64,000 bases of DNA from Dokdonella fugitiva (GCF_004342425.1 NZ_SLWQ01000001.1:642951-706950), one strand, 5' to 3'; counted from the stretch's first letter, positions 39,082-48,058 are shown. Notes: generated by a model not told the origin, from the sequence alone. Translations and numbers: made by a program.

Positions 39082-39590
39082 GGCGCGCCTTCTTCGTTGC
39101 CGGGGCATCGCTCGCGCTCGCCGCCGCGCTGTGGCCGGAAGTCGCGGCCTATCGCGCCGAACGGCAGCTCGCCGACGCGAACGCGCGCCTCGCCGCAGCG
39201 CTGCGCGGCGCGGCGACGCCGGCGTCCGTGCAGGCCGCGCTCGTCGATGCGCGCGCGGCGATGGCGGCCACGCCCGGCGATCCGCGCGCGCCGCTCTCCG
39301 CGTCGATCGCGCTGCTGCTGCTGCGACGCGCCGAGGAAGCGAAGGTGGTGCTCGAGCACGCGATCGCATCGGGCGAGCGTCCCGAGCTCACGCTCAACCT
39401 CGGTCGCGCACGCGGCACGCTCGGTGACGAAGCCGGGGCGCAGGCGGCGTTCCTGCGCACGGCGTGGGCGAGCCCCGCCGCGATCGCGACCTTGCCGTCG
39501 GCGCTGCGCGCGCGCGTGCTCGAACGCGTGGGCGAGCTCGAGGCCGAACTGCGCGACGGCCGCCTCGACCGTCCGCCGCCACTCGACTAG
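39078..39590 (+). CDS. Hypothetical anchored protein with TPR-like helices
   Basis: A 170-residue protein: an N-terminal signal or anchor helix (RRAFFVAGASLALAAALW), then alanine-rich helices in TPR-like pairs (VQAALVDARAAMAATPGDPRAPLSASIALLLLRRAEEAKVVLEHAIASGE, LTLNLGRARGTLGDEAGAQAAFLRTAW). It may assist the adjacent polymerase in the periplasm. Its TAG stop shares the CTAG tetranucleotide (39587-39590) with the stop of the convergent glycosyltransferase gene. Confidence 0.7.
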   Translation: MRRAFFVAGASLALAAALWPEVAAYRAERQLADANARLAAALRGAATPASVQAALVDARAAMAATPGDPRAPLSASIALLLLRRAEEAKVVLEHAIASGERPELTLNLGRARGTLGDEAGAQAAFLRTAWASPAAIATLPSALRARVLERVGELEAELRDGRLDRPPPLD

Positions 39591-40792
39591 CCTGCGGTCG
39601 CGGCGCCGGGCCGCGTCGGCGCGCCGGCCGCTTCGCGCCACACCTGCTCGAGCGCCTGCGCGGAGGCGCGCCACGAGTAGCGGCGCTCGACGAAGTCGCC
39701 GCCGTTGCGCGCGAGCGTCGTCGCGAGCTCGCGGTCGCCGAGTACGCGCAGCACCGCATCGGCGAAATCGTCCGGATCATCGGCAGCGAGCAGGTCGCGC
39801 CCGGGCACCGCGTCGATCGCCGCGGCGGCATCGCGCGTCGCGACGACCGGCGTACCGGTCGCCATCGCTTCGAGGATCTTCAGTTGCTGGCCGCTGCCCG
39901 CGCGCATCGGCGCGATCGCGACAGCGGCGCGCGCGAGATGTGGATGGACGCGCTCGACCGGCCCGATCACGCGCACGCCTTCGACGCGCGCGGCGAGGCG
40001 GTGCAGCCGCGCCGCCGGGCGCGCGCCGACCAGCCGCAGCTCCGCTGCCGGACGCGCAGCGCGGATGCGCGGCATGCGCGACGCGAACCACAGCGCGGCA
40101 TCGACGTTGGGGAAATAACCGAGGTTGCCGACGAACGCGATCGCCGCGTCGTCGCGTGGCGCGGTCGAGAACGGGAACTCGGCCGGATCGACGCCGTTGT
40201 GCACGAGGCGCACGTTGCCGGGTTCGCCGAGCGCGGCGAGGTCGCGCGCGGAACTCACCGCGCCGGCGGCGATGCGCCCGCACAGGGCGCGCTCGTAGCG
40301 CGCGAGGCGGCGTGCTTCCAGTCGCGCGACGAGCCCCATCGGGCCGCGATCGTAATGGGCGCGTCGCGCCATGTTCAGCGACAGCGCATCGACGAAGTCG
40401 ACGACGCACGGCACGCCATGCGGCACGGGCGCGAACGTGCCGAGGCGCGAGAGCTGCAGGTGGACGAGGTCGAATGCGGCATCGCCGCAGGCCTCGTGCA
40501 GCGCCTTGCGCAACGCCGGCGCCGCGTACAGCGCGACCTGCAACGGCAGCGCGCGGGGCAGCGCGAGTGCGGCGCGCGCGAGCATGCCGAGGCGATCGCG
40601 CGGCACGAGGATGACGCGTTCGCACAGCTCGAACACCTGCCGACGCAGGCCGGGATCGCCGCCGCGATCGTCGAACGTGAGCAAGGTGATCGCGTGCGTC
40701 GGCGCGAGGAGGCGCAACTGCTCGTAGGCGCGGCGGCGATCGCCGCTGCGCAGGTCGCCGGGAAAGCGCGAGGTCAGGAACAGGACGCGCAT
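39587..40792 (-). CDS. GT4-type glycosyltransferase (TIGR03087/PEP-CTERM-associated type)
   Basis: A 401-residue GT-B enzyme: MRVLFLTSRFPGDLRSGDRRRAYEQLRLLA at the N-terminus, VHNGVDPAEFPF in the hinge and AIAPMRAGSGQQLKILEAMATGTPVVAT with the donor-binding glutamate motif. The start and overall pattern match the sugar transferases (TIGR03087) that often accompany exosortase/EpsH exopolysaccharide loci. It runs opposite to the rest of the cluster and is divergent from the next GT gene across 56 nt. Confidence 0.88.
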   Translation of the reverse strand: MRVLFLTSRFPGDLRSGDRRRAYEQLRLLAPTHAITLLTFDDRGGDPGLRRQVFELCERVILVPRDRLGMLARAALALPRALPLQVALYAAPALRKALHEACGDAAFDLVHLQLSRLGTFAPVPHGVPCVVDFVDALSLNMARRAHYDRGPMGLVARLEARRLARYERALCGRIAAGAVSSARDLAALGEPGNVRLVHNGVDPAEFPFSTAPRDDAAIAFVGNLGYFPNVDAALWFASRMPRIRAARPAAELRLVGARPAARLHRLAARVEGVRVIGPVERVHPHLARAAVAIAPMRAGSGQQLKILEAMATGTPVVATRDAAAAIDAVPGRDLLAADDPDDFADAVLRVLGDRELATTLARNGGDFVERRYSWRASAQALEQVWREAAGAPTRPGAATAG

Positions 40793-40848
40793 GGGCGCGG
40801 ATTCATGCCACACTAGCGCGCCGCGAAGGCGACACGGCGCGAGTTGCG

Positions 40849-42009
40849 GTGCGTATCCTGATCGTTGCCACCAAGTCTCCCCATCCTGCGCGCGACGGTG
40901 GCCGGCTGGCGCTCTGGCATACGCTGTGTGGACTCGCCGACGCCGGCCACGAACTCGCGGTCGTCGCTCCCGCGGGCGAGCGCGATCATAACCGAAACAC
41001 CGCGCGCGACCTCCCCTATCGCATGCACGAAGTCGCCACGCGACCGCGTGGCGCGCCGGGCGCATTGATGCACGCCATCGCGCACGGCCGCTCGCTCGGG
41101 GTCGCACGACACGCGCTCGCCGGCATGCGCGCGGCCGTCGCCGCGGAGGTCGCGCGATGGCAGCCGCAGCTCGTCCACGCCGAACAGCTGCATGCGTTCG
41201 CCAATTGCGCGGCCGCGCTCGCGCACGCGGTCCCGGTCGTGCTGCGCATGCAGAACGTCGAATCCGCCCTGCGCGAGCAACAGGCGATGCGCCACGCGCC
41301 GCGGCTGGCCTGGCGCCTCGAAGCGGCGCGCCTGCGTGCCGACGAACGCGCGGCGATCGCACGCGCAGCGCGCACGGTCACGCTGACCGAAGATGACGCG
41401 ACTGCATTGCGCGCAGTGCAGCCAGCCGCGACGATCGCGCCGGTCGCACCCGCGTTTCCCGCGCACCTGCCCGCGGCGGCGGCGGTCGAAGGCGATCCCG
41501 CGATCGCGCTCGCCGGCAGCGGTGGCTGGTGGCCGAATGCGGACGGTGAACGCTGGCTGCTGCACGAGGCCTGGCCGCTCGTCGCGAAGCGGTTGCCGCA
41601 TGCGGTGCTGCACTGCTTCGGCGGCGGTGCCGGCGCGCACGAGCGCGTGCGACGCCATCCCGCGCCCGCGGACTCGTGCACGGCGTTCCCGCACGGCGCG
41701 ATCGCCGCGGTACCGTTGCGCGCCGGGTCGGGCATCCGCATGCGCATCCTCGAGGCGTGGGCGCGTGGGCTGCCGGTCGTCGCGACACCGGTCGCGGCGC
41801 GCGGGCTCGCCGCCGTGCACGGGCGCGAACTGCTGGTCGCCGAGTCCGCGGAAGAATTCGCCGAAGCCCTCGCGCGCATCCACGCCGACCGCGCGCTGCG
41901 TGACGCGCTCGTCGCCGCGGGCACGGCCTGCCTGCGGCGCCACCACGACATCGCGCAGCAGACGCGCGCCCTGCTCGAGGTGTACGCGGCCGCATGCGCG
42001 ACGCCATGA
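40849..42009 (+). CDS. GT4-type glycosyltransferase
   Basis: A 386-residue GT-B transferase that resembles its divergent neighbour, notably the N-terminal RILIVATKSPHPARDGGRLALWHTLCGLA and C-terminal AAVPLRAGSGIRMRILEAWARGLPVVATPVAARGL. The two probably arose by duplication. GTG is the only reasonable start. CACACT at 40809-40814 could be its -10 box. It overlaps the epimerase gene by four bases (ATGA at 42006-42009). Confidence 0.88.
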   Translation: MRILIVATKSPHPARDGGRLALWHTLCGLADAGHELAVVAPAGERDHNRNTARDLPYRMHEVATRPRGAPGALMHAIAHGRSLGVARHALAGMRAAVAAEVARWQPQLVHAEQLHAFANCAAALAHAVPVVLRMQNVESALREQQAMRHAPRLAWRLEAARLRADERAAIARAARTVTLTEDDATALRAVQPAATIAPVAPAFPAHLPAAAAVEGDPAIALAGSGGWWPNADGERWLLHEAWPLVAKRLPHAVLHCFGGGAGAHERVRRHPAPADSCTAFPHGAIAAVPLRAGSGIRMRILEAWARGLPVVATPVAARGLAAVHGRELLVAESAEEFAEALARIHADRALRDALVAAGTACLRRHHDIAQQTRALLEVYAAACATP

Positions 42010-42974
42010 AGCGCGTGCTGATCGTCGGCGGCAGCGGCTTCATCGGCACGCGCCTCGCCAGCCTCCTGCTCGAGCTCGGCCACGATGTCGTGATCTTCGA
42101 CAAGGCGCCGAGCACGGTGCACGCCTCGCGCATCGTCCGCGGCGACGTGCGTGATGCGGCGGCGCTGCGCGCGGCGGTCGAGGGCGTCGATGCCATCGTG
42201 GCGCTCGCGGCCGAACATCGCGACGACGTGCGCCCGGCGTCGCTCTACCACGACGTCAACGTCGGTGGCGCGGCGAATCTCGTGCGCGCCGCGACGCAGG
42301 CGGGCGTGCGGCGCATCGTCTTCGTCAGCAGCGTCGCCGTCTACGGACTGGACCAGCCGCTCGCCGGCGAGAACGCGCCGCTGCGGCCCGCCGGCGACTA
42401 CGGGCGCAGCAAGGTGCTCGCCGAGCGCATCCACGACGAATGGGTCGCCGGCGATCCACGGCGTTCGCTGATGACATTGCGCCCGGTGGTCGTGTTCGGC
42501 GAGGGCAATCGCGGCAACGTGTACACGCTCGCCGAGCAGCTGCGGCGCGGGCGGTTCGCGATGGTCGGATCGGGGCGCAACCGCAAGGCGATCGCCTACG
42601 TCGGCAATCTCGTCGAGTTCATCGCGCGCAACCTCGACGGCGCGCGGGGACGGATCGTGCTCAACTACGCCGACCCGCCCGATTACCGCAGCGGCGAACT
42701 CGTCGCGCGCCTGTGCGAGCTGCTGGGACGGATACCGCCGCGCCACCACCTGCCGTACCCGCTCGCGCTCGCCGCCGGCCGTGCGTTCGATGCGCTCGCA
42801 TGGCTGCTCGGTCGGCCGCTGCCGTTCAGCGCGGCGCGCGTGCGCAAGTTCTGCGCGCGCACGCAGGTATCGATCGCCGCGCTCCAGGCCACCGGCTTTG
42901 CACGCCCATTCACCCTCGACGAAGGACTCGCGCGGATGGTGGACGCGATGCGACGGCAGGCCGCTCAGCGCTGA
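42006..42974 (+). CDS. NAD-dependent sugar epimerase/dehydratase
   Basis: A 322-residue extended short-chain dehydrogenase. It has the NAD-binding GGSGFIGTRLA (residues 8-18), VFVSSVAVYG with the catalytic serine, and the Y-x-x-x-K pair in DYGRSKVLAER (about 139-149). It should make or modify a nucleotide sugar for the transferases next to it. The start at 42006 overlaps the preceding stop; an in-frame ATG at 41994 is the alternative. Its 3' end overlaps the convergent FG-GAP gene by 10 bp. Confidence 0.92.
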   Translation: MKRVLIVGGSGFIGTRLASLLLELGHDVVIFDKAPSTVHASRIVRGDVRDAAALRAAVEGVDAIVALAAEHRDDVRPASLYHDVNVGGAANLVRAATQAGVRRIVFVSSVAVYGLDQPLAGENAPLRPAGDYGRSKVLAERIHDEWVAGDPRRSLMTLRPVVVFGEGNRGNVYTLAEQLRRGRFAMVGSGRNRKAIAYVGNLVEFIARNLDGARGRIVLNYADPPDYRSGELVARLCELLGRIPPRHHLPYPLALAAGRAFDALAWLLGRPLPFSAARVRKFCARTQVSIAALQATGFARPFTLDEGLARMVDAMRRQAAQR

Positions 42975-44530
42975 ACCGGCGCCTCGTCGACGTGCCAGGC
43001 GTCGATGCCGCCGCCGGCGGTGCAGTCACGGCGGAACATCATCGCGTTCGGTTCGCCGGCGAACGCGGCGACGATTTCGTCGCGCCCGTCGCCGTCGAGG
43101 TCGCGCAGGTGCAGTGCATGCCCGCTGCAGCCGGCGCGCCACGACGGCGCCGGCTGTTCGCGGTCGCGCGTGTAGGAGCCCTTGCCGTCCGCGGCGAACA
43201 GCAGCAGCGCGCCGTCGCTGCGCAGCGCGGCGAGATCGAACGCGCGCGCGGAGGCGAGATGACCATATGCGAGCGCGCCGATCGTGAGCGTCAGCTCGAC
43301 CAGCAGCGGCTCGCGCACGTAGCCCTCGCCCTGGCGGCGGAACAGGTCGACTGCCGTCTGCCAGCCCTTCCTGGTGCGGCTCTGGTAGGCGATCGCGAGC
43401 ACCGGCTTGCCGTCGCCGGCGTCGGCCGCCGCGCCCACGCGGAGCAGCGCGCCGGCAGGCACGCCGTCGAGCACGCGCGCGACGACGCGGCCGGCAGCGA
43501 ACTCGTAGGCCGCGAGCCGGCCGTCGGCGGCGTCGCCGATGACGATCGCACGGTCGCCGCGGCCGCCGGCGATGCGCGCGAGCGAGAGATTGCCGCGCGG
43601 CAGCTTCGCCTGCGGCAGCGCCGCGTGTTTCCATGCGCCGCGGCCACCGACGAAGATCGCGACGCTGCCGTAAGGATGCGCACGGCCGAGCAGGCGTTCG
43701 TCTAGCGCGATGAGGTCGGGCCTGCGGTCGCCGTTCCAGTCGAGTGTGCCAAGCTGGTGGCTCGAATACGTCGCCGGGGTCCTCGAGCCGGGCGCACCGA
43801 GCGGCAGGCCACCATCGCGACGGACGAAGCCGCCCTTGCCGTCGCCGCCGAGCACGGCGAGTCCGCGCAGGTGCATCGCGAACGCGAGGTCGACGTGGCC
43901 GTCGGCGTCGAAGTCGGCGGCGACGGCCGCACCGTAGTCGTACGGCAACGCGGGCCACTGCGACGCGGTCCAGCGCGTCCATTCGCCCTGGCCGTCGCCG
44001 CGCAGGATGACCGGTTTGGACAAGCTCTTGCGCGGCGGCGCGAACGCGAGATCGAGATGGCCGTCGCCATCGACGTCGGCAAGCGCGAACTCGCCGCGCC
44101 ACTGGCCCGCGTGCGGCAGGCCGCGGCCGAAGTCGCGCAAGGCGTAGCGGTTCGTGCGCGGCAGGTCCACCGGCGCCGGCGCCGGCATCGCCGGTGCGAC
44201 CGGCTTCTGCTCGACCGGGAGGTACTGCTTGACGTAGAAGTAGTCGGCGTCCTCCCGCGCGACCTCGTAGCGCGCGAACGGGAAGTAGCGCACCGTGTGC
44301 GCGCCGATCCGTTCGTACTTCGCGCCGGCCTTGGCGACGCGCTCGATGCGGTAGGCTCGCCCGTCCGCGTCGTGCCGGATCGCGTCCGCCTGCGCCGAAC
44401 GCGTGGACGGTGACTCCGGCTCGGCGGCGGCGTGCACGGTCGCGCCGGCGATACCGAGCACCAGCAGCGCGACGCCGCGCGGCCACGCGCGCGAACCGGG
44501 CACGCGGCCGTGTCCGCGCCGATCATCCAT
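42965..44530 (-). CDS. Exported FG-GAP/VCBS-repeat protein
   Basis: A 521-residue exported protein with a signal peptide (PRGVALLVLGIAGATVHAAAE). Several calcium-binding beta-propeller repeats of FG-GAP/VCBS type are visible: FALADVDGDGHLDLAFA, AVAADFDADGHVDLAFA, LGTLDWNGDRRPDLIAL and HLRDLDGDGRDEIVAA. It probably folds as a seven-bladed propeller that binds a partner or glycan outside the cytoplasm. It is the last gene of the leftward operon from 47852; it starts 10 nt after the P-domain gene's stop with no independent RBS, indicating coupled translation. Confidence 0.88.
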   Translation of the reverse strand: MDDRRGHGRVPGSRAWPRGVALLVLGIAGATVHAAAEPESPSTRSAQADAIRHDADGRAYRIERVAKAGAKYERIGAHTVRYFPFARYEVAREDADYFYVKQYLPVEQKPVAPAMPAPAPVDLPRTNRYALRDFGRGLPHAGQWRGEFALADVDGDGHLDLAFAPPRKSLSKPVILRGDGQGEWTRWTASQWPALPYDYGAAVAADFDADGHVDLAFAMHLRGLAVLGGDGKGGFVRRDGGLPLGAPGSRTPATYSSHQLGTLDWNGDRRPDLIALDERLLGRAHPYGSVAIFVGGRGAWKHAALPQAKLPRGNLSLARIAGGRGDRAIVIGDAADGRLAAYEFAAGRVVARVLDGVPAGALLRVGAAADAGDGKPVLAIAYQSRTRKGWQTAVDLFRRQGEGYVREPLLVELTLTIGALAYGHLASARAFDLAALRSDGALLLFAADGKGSYTRDREQPAPSWRAGCSGHALHLRDLDGDGRDEIVAAFAGEPNAMMFRRDCTAGGGIDAWHVDEAPVQR

Positions 44531-44540
44531 CGATGACGGC

Positions 44541-45188
44541 TCAGCGCGAGGTGCGCGGGCGCCGCAATGCGCCGAATGCGGCGAACGCGAGCAGCGCGGC
44601 GATCGCCGCGAGCGCCTGCCACGACAGCGGCGCGGGCAGCGCCGGCGTCGCCACCGGCGGTGGTGCGCACGTGACGTCGACGCTCCAGTCGTCGAGCGCG
44701 CCGTCGCCGTTGTTGGCGGCGTCCGTGACCGTGAGCGTCCACGTGCCTTCGGGAGAGGACGCGAGGAGCGGCGCGAGCGGCGTGACCGGCCCGACCGTTC
44801 CGCCGACGGATGCGATCAATGACGTGCAGATCGGCGGCGGGCCGCCGTCGGTGAAGGCCGCGGACACGTCGCTGCCGCGGCATGCGCCGGAAACGCCCTG
44901 TACGTTCGACAGCAGGGTCGCGGTCTCGCCACCCGGACTCTCCAGGGTGATCGTGAGGTCGCCGACGGCGCTGTGCGTGATGCCGACGCTGACGTCGAGC
45001 AACGGCTGCGAGAGCGGGCACGACACCGCCGGAACCTCGATCGTCGAGACGAGCGGGTCCTGCGGGGCGTCGGGGATGCGCGCGGGGCAGTTGGTGCCGC
45101 CGGAGGCGACACAGGCGGTCGGTGCGGCGGCGGCCTGCCCGGCCACGGCGAGGAGGAGCGATCCGATCCAGAGAGTGCTGCGCTTCAT
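44541..45188 (-). CDS. Exported P-domain protein with IPTL-CTERM-like tail
   Basis: A 215-residue protein: signal peptide (KRSTLWIGSLLLAVAGQAAAA), a proprotein-convertase P domain (LDVSVGITHSAVGDLTITLESPGGETATLLS ... SSPEGTWTLTVTDAANNGDGALDDWSVDVTC), and a C-terminal tripartite signal: ALPAPLSW, a hydrophobic helix (ALAAIAALLAFAAFGAL) and RRPR. This resembles IPTL-CTERM/PEP-CTERM sorting tails handled by exosortase-like transpeptidases; no such enzyme is encoded in the window. Third gene of the operon, 19 nt after the preceding gene. Confidence 0.85.
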   Translation of the reverse strand: MKRSTLWIGSLLLAVAGQAAAAPTACVASGGTNCPARIPDAPQDPLVSTIEVPAVSCPLSQPLLDVSVGITHSAVGDLTITLESPGGETATLLSNVQGVSGACRGSDVSAAFTDGGPPPICTSLIASVGGTVGPVTPLAPLLASSPEGTWTLTVTDAANNGDGALDDWSVDVTCAPPPVATPALPAPLSWQALAAIAALLAFAAFGALRRPRTSR

Positions 45189-45207
45189 GTCGTCACCCGT
45201 CCGGATG

Positions 45208-46551
45208 TCAGAATTGGATGTCACGCCCGACGCCGATGGACGGCGGAGGCACGTTCGCGCACATCGGCGGCGACGGATTGGCACCCGTGCATTGCGCTTG
45301 CGGCGCCGTCATCAGCAAGGCTCCCGGGAACGTCATCGCGTCGTACGCCCCCAGGCGCAGGATGCGCGAGGAGACGTAACCCTGGCGCACGGTGCCGTCG
45401 GCGAGGCCGAGGTCGAAACGCACGATGCCGAACGTGTACGGCGACAGCGACGCGCCGTCGACGAGCTGGGTCGCGTACGGAATGAGGTTGTTCGAGGCGA
45501 ACGTCACGTTCTCCTCTTCGTCGAACGCGGCCACTTCGCGCGTGGTCAGCGGGAACGGCGCCGGCAACGCGCCACCGCAGGCGAACGGCGACACGGCCTG
45601 GCCCGGGTCGCGCCATACGACGAATTGCGTCTCGTAGGCATAGGCGGAGCCCTCCATGTTGCGTGAGGTCCACACCGTGCCGAGCGCCTCGCGCCCGTCG
45701 ATCGCGGTATTGCCGTTGAAGCGGCCGTAGAACGTCTGGATGCCGGGCGTCGACACGACCGGATCGTTGTACCAGGCTTCGACCGGGACGAGGTTCTCGG
45801 TCAGCACGGTCCGCCGCTGCATGCGGTCGATCGTCGTCGCGGTGCCGTACAGCACGTTCTGGTAGGTCACGTCGCCGGCGAAGTTCGGGGCGAAGTAGCC
45901 CGGGTCGGACGGGTAGCGCATCGTGCAGTTGTTGACGGTATCGATCGTCATGTAACCGCGCGCGATGTTGTCGCCGTGCGCGACGGCACCGCATTGGCCG
46001 CTCCACAGCGTCGACGCCTGGCCCGTATGCGCGGCGCGGATCGCCTCGAGCGTGCCTGCGTCCCAGGTCGTGTTGGCCGGCAGGCCGCCCGGCGTGGTCG
46101 GAGGCAGGCCCGGCGGCGGCAGGATGCCCGAGCAGCTGGCGAAATTGATGTCCTGCGACAGCGGCCCCCTCGGCGAGATGCGGTCGGTGGGATCCTGCCC
46201 GGCGGACGCCGTCTGCGGCACGATGCCCTTGAACAGCAGGCGCATGTCGATGTCGACCGAATCGTAGCCGGTGAGGTAGGTGTCGAACTGCAGCGTCGGG
46301 ATGCCGAGATCGGTGTACAGCGTCGCATGCAGCAGCATCGCGGTCGCGCTCGCGTTGCTGACGCGCACGGTCGTCTGCGGGCCGTTGGGATTGGCGAGGT
46401 CGGTCTCGAAGTACGGCAGCAGCAACGTGGCGGCCGGCGCGGAGTCGACCGTGCCGACCACGGCCTGCGCGGACGGCGACCACCAGCAGGCCGCGGCCAC
46501 GAAACAGGCGGCGAGCCAGCGCGAGTGTGCGATCAGAGCGGATTTCGACAT
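45208..46551 (-). CDS. Exported protein of unknown family, paralogue of the 46584-47852 product
   Basis: A 447-residue secreted protein with a signal peptide ending near SPSAQA. It is clearly paralogous to the product of the upstream gene: both have LLPYFETDL/LLFPYFEVDL, NASATAML, YLTGYD, DPTD-ISP-GP-SQDINFASCS, GYMTIDTVNNC/GYVTMDLVNRC and FYGR-NGN/FYGR-NGW. Several cysteines suggest disulfides. I do not recognise the family and assign no function. The RBS GGAAGGA precedes the ATG; 32 nt separate it from the upstream paralogue. Confidence 0.85.
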   Translation of the reverse strand: MSKSALIAHSRWLAACFVAAACWWSPSAQAVVGTVDSAPAATLLLPYFETDLANPNGPQTTVRVSNASATAMLLHATLYTDLGIPTLQFDTYLTGYDSVDIDMRLLFKGIVPQTASAGQDPTDRISPRGPLSQDINFASCSGILPPPGLPPTTPGGLPANTTWDAGTLEAIRAAHTGQASTLWSGQCGAVAHGDNIARGYMTIDTVNNCTMRYPSDPGYFAPNFAGDVTYQNVLYGTATTIDRMQRRTVLTENLVPVEAWYNDPVVSTPGIQTFYGRFNGNTAIDGREALGTVWTSRNMEGSAYAYETQFVVWRDPGQAVSPFACGGALPAPFPLTTREVAAFDEEENVTFASNNLIPYATQLVDGASLSPYTFGIVRFDLGLADGTVRQGYVSSRILRLGAYDAMTFPGALLMTAPQAQCTGANPSPPMCANVPPPSIGVGRDIQF

Positions 46552-46583
46552 GTCCTTCCCCTTGCCGCGCGGCACGGTCGATT

Positions 46584-47852
46584 TCAGTTGTGCGGTACGT
46601 AGTGCTGCGCGTCGAGCGCGCTGTCGAGCGGTACCGCGCGATGGCCCGGAGTCATCGGCATCTCGCCGAGGCTCGGGCGCATCACGCCGATGTAGCCCTG
46701 CGCGGCGGCAGGATCGGCCGGCGGATTGCCACCCGCGGCCGGCACGCTCGCATTGAGGTTGGCGAAGAACTGGCCGAGCTTGCTGCCGACCGTGCCGAGC
46801 ACGGAGGCGGGTACGAGCTGCGCCGCGTTCGCGAGCGGCGTGCCGGCGCCCGGGCTGCCGTAGGACGAGTCCGGCCCGAACGTCGCGAAACCTTCCTGTC
46901 CGAGCGGGTAGTAACCCGGCGCCGTGCCGCAGGCGTGCGGCTGTCCGTCGGTCTTGGTGTCGCGCCAGACGATCAGCGAGGAGGTATCGAGCTCGCCCTG
47001 CGCCATCCACGTCGTCGGCAGCGGCTCGCGGCGATCGGCGGCGTTCCAGCCGTTGTAGCGCCCGTAGAACGTGTAATTGCCCGGCGTCGTGACGGAGGGA
47101 TCGTTCGTGTACGCCGCCTCGATCGACAGCGCATTGTCCACGAACCACTCGTGCGTGTCCGGGTTGGCGATCACGAACGAACCGAGCAGCGAGTTCTGCG
47201 AGGTGAGGGTATTGAGCGGGGAGTCGAGATAGCCGGCATCACCGGGCTTGAGGTCGCTGCAGCGGTTGACGAGGTCCATCGTCACGTAGCCGCGCGCGTG
47301 ACCGTCACCGACGTTGCGGCCCCAGCACATGCCGGCGGCGACACCGCTGGTCGGCGCGCCCGTGAGCGCCTTGCGCAGGTCGGCCGGGGTCATTCCGGCC
47401 GGCGCGGGGATCGTTCCGGGCGCGTACGGCAGGAAGGTGCTGCAGCTCGCGAAGTTGATGTCCTGCGAGAACGGACCCTGCGGGCTGATCGTGTCGGTGG
47501 GATCCTGGCCGTCCGATCCGGTCAGCGGCAGGGAGCCGTCGAGCACGTCGCGCATGCTGAAGCTCATGATGTCGTAGCCGGTCAGGTAGATGTCGAAGAT
47601 CGCGCTCGCGACGCCCTCGTCGGACCAGACGATCGTGTGCGCGAGCATCGCCGTCGCACTCGCGTTCTGCACCGTGAGCACGGTGTCGCGCCCGGTCGGG
47701 TGGTCGAGATCGACCTCGAAATACGGGAACAGCAGGCTCGAGCCCGGCGTGTCGTCGAGCGCGCCGATCGCGGCATGCGATGTCTGCGGCAGGAAGAACG
47801 CGGCGAACAGCGCGAACAGCGCGACGACGAAGCCGTGACGGAACGACGACAT
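46584..47852 (-). CDS. Exported protein of unknown family, first gene of the four-gene operon
   Basis: A 422-residue secreted protein: signal peptide (FVVALFALFAAFFLPQTSHA), then AIGALDDTPGSSLLFPYFEVDLDHP, a beta-rich body and a C-terminal region GYIGVMRPSLGEMPMTPGHRAVPL. It shares many collinear motifs with the next gene (see 45208-46551) and differs mainly at the C-terminus. The RBS AGGAGGAATC directly before the ATG is excellent, and a TTGACA-N17-CAGACT promoter lies about 80 nt upstream. Function unknown. Confidence 0.85.
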   Translation of the reverse strand: MSSFRHGFVVALFALFAAFFLPQTSHAAIGALDDTPGSSLLFPYFEVDLDHPTGRDTVLTVQNASATAMLAHTIVWSDEGVASAIFDIYLTGYDIMSFSMRDVLDGSLPLTGSDGQDPTDTISPQGPFSQDINFASCSTFLPYAPGTIPAPAGMTPADLRKALTGAPTSGVAAGMCWGRNVGDGHARGYVTMDLVNRCSDLKPGDAGYLDSPLNTLTSQNSLLGSFVIANPDTHEWFVDNALSIEAAYTNDPSVTTPGNYTFYGRYNGWNAADRREPLPTTWMAQGELDTSSLIVWRDTKTDGQPHACGTAPGYYPLGQEGFATFGPDSSYGSPGAGTPLANAAQLVPASVLGTVGSKLGQFFANLNASVPAAGGNPPADPAAAQGYIGVMRPSLGEMPMTPGHRAVPLDSALDAQHYVPHN

Positions 47853-47931
47853 GATTCCTCCTGTTCGCGGGCCCGGCGACCCGCGTCTTCCGCGTTCGCG
47901 TCCGGTCGGACGTGCGGAACCCCGGCGTGGA

Positions 47932-47960
47932 AGTCTGTCGGTCGCGCGCGCGGATGTCAA
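47932..47960 (-). promoter_or_regulatory. Sigma-70-like promoter of the exported-protein operon
   Basis: On the reverse strand a perfect TTGACA (47960-47955) is separated by 17 nt from CAGACT (47937-47932). The predicted start lies about 73 nt upstream of the first ATG (47852). This is among the best promoter matches in the window. Confidence 0.65.
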
Positions 47961-48038
47961 CGCGAGATGGACGAGTGGAAAGCGCTACGCATGCATCGTG
48001 AACGCACACGAATCATGATTGCGCCGGATCCTGCGCGC

Positions 48039-48058
48039 GGCGACGCCGTCGCGTCGCC
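48039..48058 (-). terminator. Stem-loop after the indolepyruvate oxidoreductase gene
   Basis: A perfect 8-bp stem with a 4-nt loop (GGCGACGC-GACG-GCGTCGCC on the reverse strand) begins 17 nt after the stop codon. It has no T-run, so it may only partly terminate or may protect the mRNA end. Confidence 0.4.
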
